NCBI GenBank assembly: GCA_934255485.1
Contig: CAKQOG010000041.1
Location: forward strand, 1 to 15,628
Source: an uncultured Prevotellamassilia sp.
GTDB taxonomy: Bacteria > Bacteroidota > Bacteroidia > Bacteroidales > Bacteroidaceae
DNA length: 15,628 bases
Direction: 5' to 3'
A model generated the notes under the pieces. The model did not search any database. It was not told the origin of the DNA and saw nothing but the letters and a program-made list of their open reading frames with translations. This document shows positions 15,003 to 15,628 of this stretch, piece by piece. Position 1 is the first letter of the stretch. Every line of letters starts with the position of its first letter. Both the position numbers and the translations under genes were made by a program.

Positions 15003-15628
15003 TTACTTTCTTTTTTCTACTTGTTCTACCTCTTTCACTTTTCTAAATAAATCAGATGCAAAAATAAAGTTATTGAGCAACTCGTTGTCAGAAGACATTA
15101 CATCGTCCTTCGTTCCCTCCCATTCATTATGTCCTTGGTAGATAAAAAGGATATGTTCACCAATGCCCATTACAGAGTTCATATCATGCGTATTGATAAT
15201 AGTGGTAGTATTAAACTCTTTGGTAATATCATGAATTAATTCGTCTATAACTAAAGATGTTTTAGGGTCAAGTCCTGAGTTTGGTTCATCGCAGAATAGG
15301 TATTTGGGGTTCAATGCAATAGCTCGCGCAATGGCTACACGTTTTTGCATACCACCCGATATTTCACCTGGATATTTGCTTCCAGCATCCGAAAGGTTCA
15401 CCCTATCAAGACAGAACTGAGCTCGTCGCACTCTATCCTTATAACTGTCGTTCGAGAACATATCAAGAGGAAACATCACATTCTCTAGTACCGACATAGA
15501 GTCGAATAAAGCGGCATTTTGAAATATCATTCCCATTTCTCTTCTGAGCATAGCACGCTCTTTTTTAGTCATTGAGTAAATGATTGATTCAACACGCACA
15601 AGCTGTTTATCATCAATATCGGCGTCTT
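15003..15628 (-). CDS. MlaF-like ABC transporter ATP-binding protein, C-terminal part (5' end outside window)
   Basis: The frame stays open to the right window edge (reading DADIDDKQLVRVESII), so the GTG at 15599 is internal and the true start lies outside. About 208 residues are visible. The Walker A region is beyond the edge. Present are the Q-loop MGMIFQNAALFDSMSVLENV, the ABC signature SGGMQKR, Walker B YLFCDEP, D-loop SGLDP and the H-loop histidine in INTHDM. The pattern FDSMSVLENVMFPL and SGGMQKRVAIARAIA is characteristic of the MlaF/Ttg2A group, which powers lipid transport between outer and inner membranes with an MlaE-type permease and an MCE substrate-binding protein. Permease and MCE genes are not in the window; no MCE gene follows immediately downstream. 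Confidence 0.9.
   Translation of the reverse strand, partial: DADIDDKQLVRVESIIYSMTKKERAMLRREMGMIFQNAALFDSMSVLENVMFPLDMFSNDSYKDRVRRAQFCLDRVNLSDAGSKYPGEISGGMQKRVAIARAIALNPKYLFCDEPNSGLDPKTSLVIDELIHDITKEFNTTTIINTHDMNSVMGIGEHILFIYQGHNEWEGTKDDVMSSDNELLNNFIFASDLFRKVKEVEQVEKRK

Overview
The window looks like a chromosomal segment of a member of the order Bacteroidales, most likely a Prevotella-type organism. The evidence is the complete six-gene Na+-translocating NADH:quinone reductase operon, the promoter grammar (TTTG, about 20 nt, then TAnnTTTG), the weak or absent Shine-Dalgarno sequences, the moderate-to-low GC, and the protein sequences themselves. The genus is an inference; no rRNA or other marker is present to fix it.

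Layout. (1) Bases 1-1400 are an accessory or scarred region. It holds the 3' part of a RhuM-family gene on the + strand, then a 61-codon 3' remnant of an unrecognised gene with its own Rho-independent terminator, then about 400 bases with no gene. (2) Bases 1410-7574 are the nqrABCDEF operon on the - strand, with a well-formed promoter in front of nqrA and a perfect 22-bp terminator-like stem behind nqrF. (3) Bases 7575-7772 are a divergent promoter region. Both directions show the Bacteroidetes -33/-7 pair with the same 20-nt spacer. (4) Bases 7773-9271 encode a single-pass membrane protein with degenerate TPR-like units and a MaoC-type hydratase, probably co-transcribed, followed by a 17-bp palindrome. 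(5) Bases 9586-14081 encode, all on the + strand, a mannose-1-phosphate guanylyltransferase with a fused cupin domain, a YigZ/IMPACT protein, a GNAT acetyltransferase and aspartyl-tRNA synthetase, ending in a clear terminator. (6) Bases 14149-14903 are a second accessory-looking patch: a possible 3' gene remnant running tail-to-tail into a - strand gene for a 215-residue protein with a PD-(D/E)XK-like nuclease signature. (7) From 15003 to the right edge is the 3' part of an MlaF-like ABC ATPase gene on the - strand.

How it works together. The Nqr complex oxidises NADH, reduces membrane quinone and pumps Na+; in anaerobic Bacteroidales it would feed electrons to fumarate respiration. Cofactor residues that can be checked are present: the NqrF 2Fe-2S cysteines, the FMN-threonine motif in NqrC, and the membrane cysteine pairs of NqrD and NqrE. 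The FMN motif in NqrB departs from the usual S/T-G-A-T. The ApbE-type flavin transferase needed to load FMN is not in this window. The other genes are mostly housekeeping (lipid or acyl metabolism, GDP-mannose supply, translation) with no evident shared pathway. I see no CRISPR array, tRNA, rRNA, insertion sequence or complete mobile element, and no convincing new multi-gene system. The points most worth a second look are the gene remnant near 756-941, the NqrB motif and the orphan nuclease-like gene.
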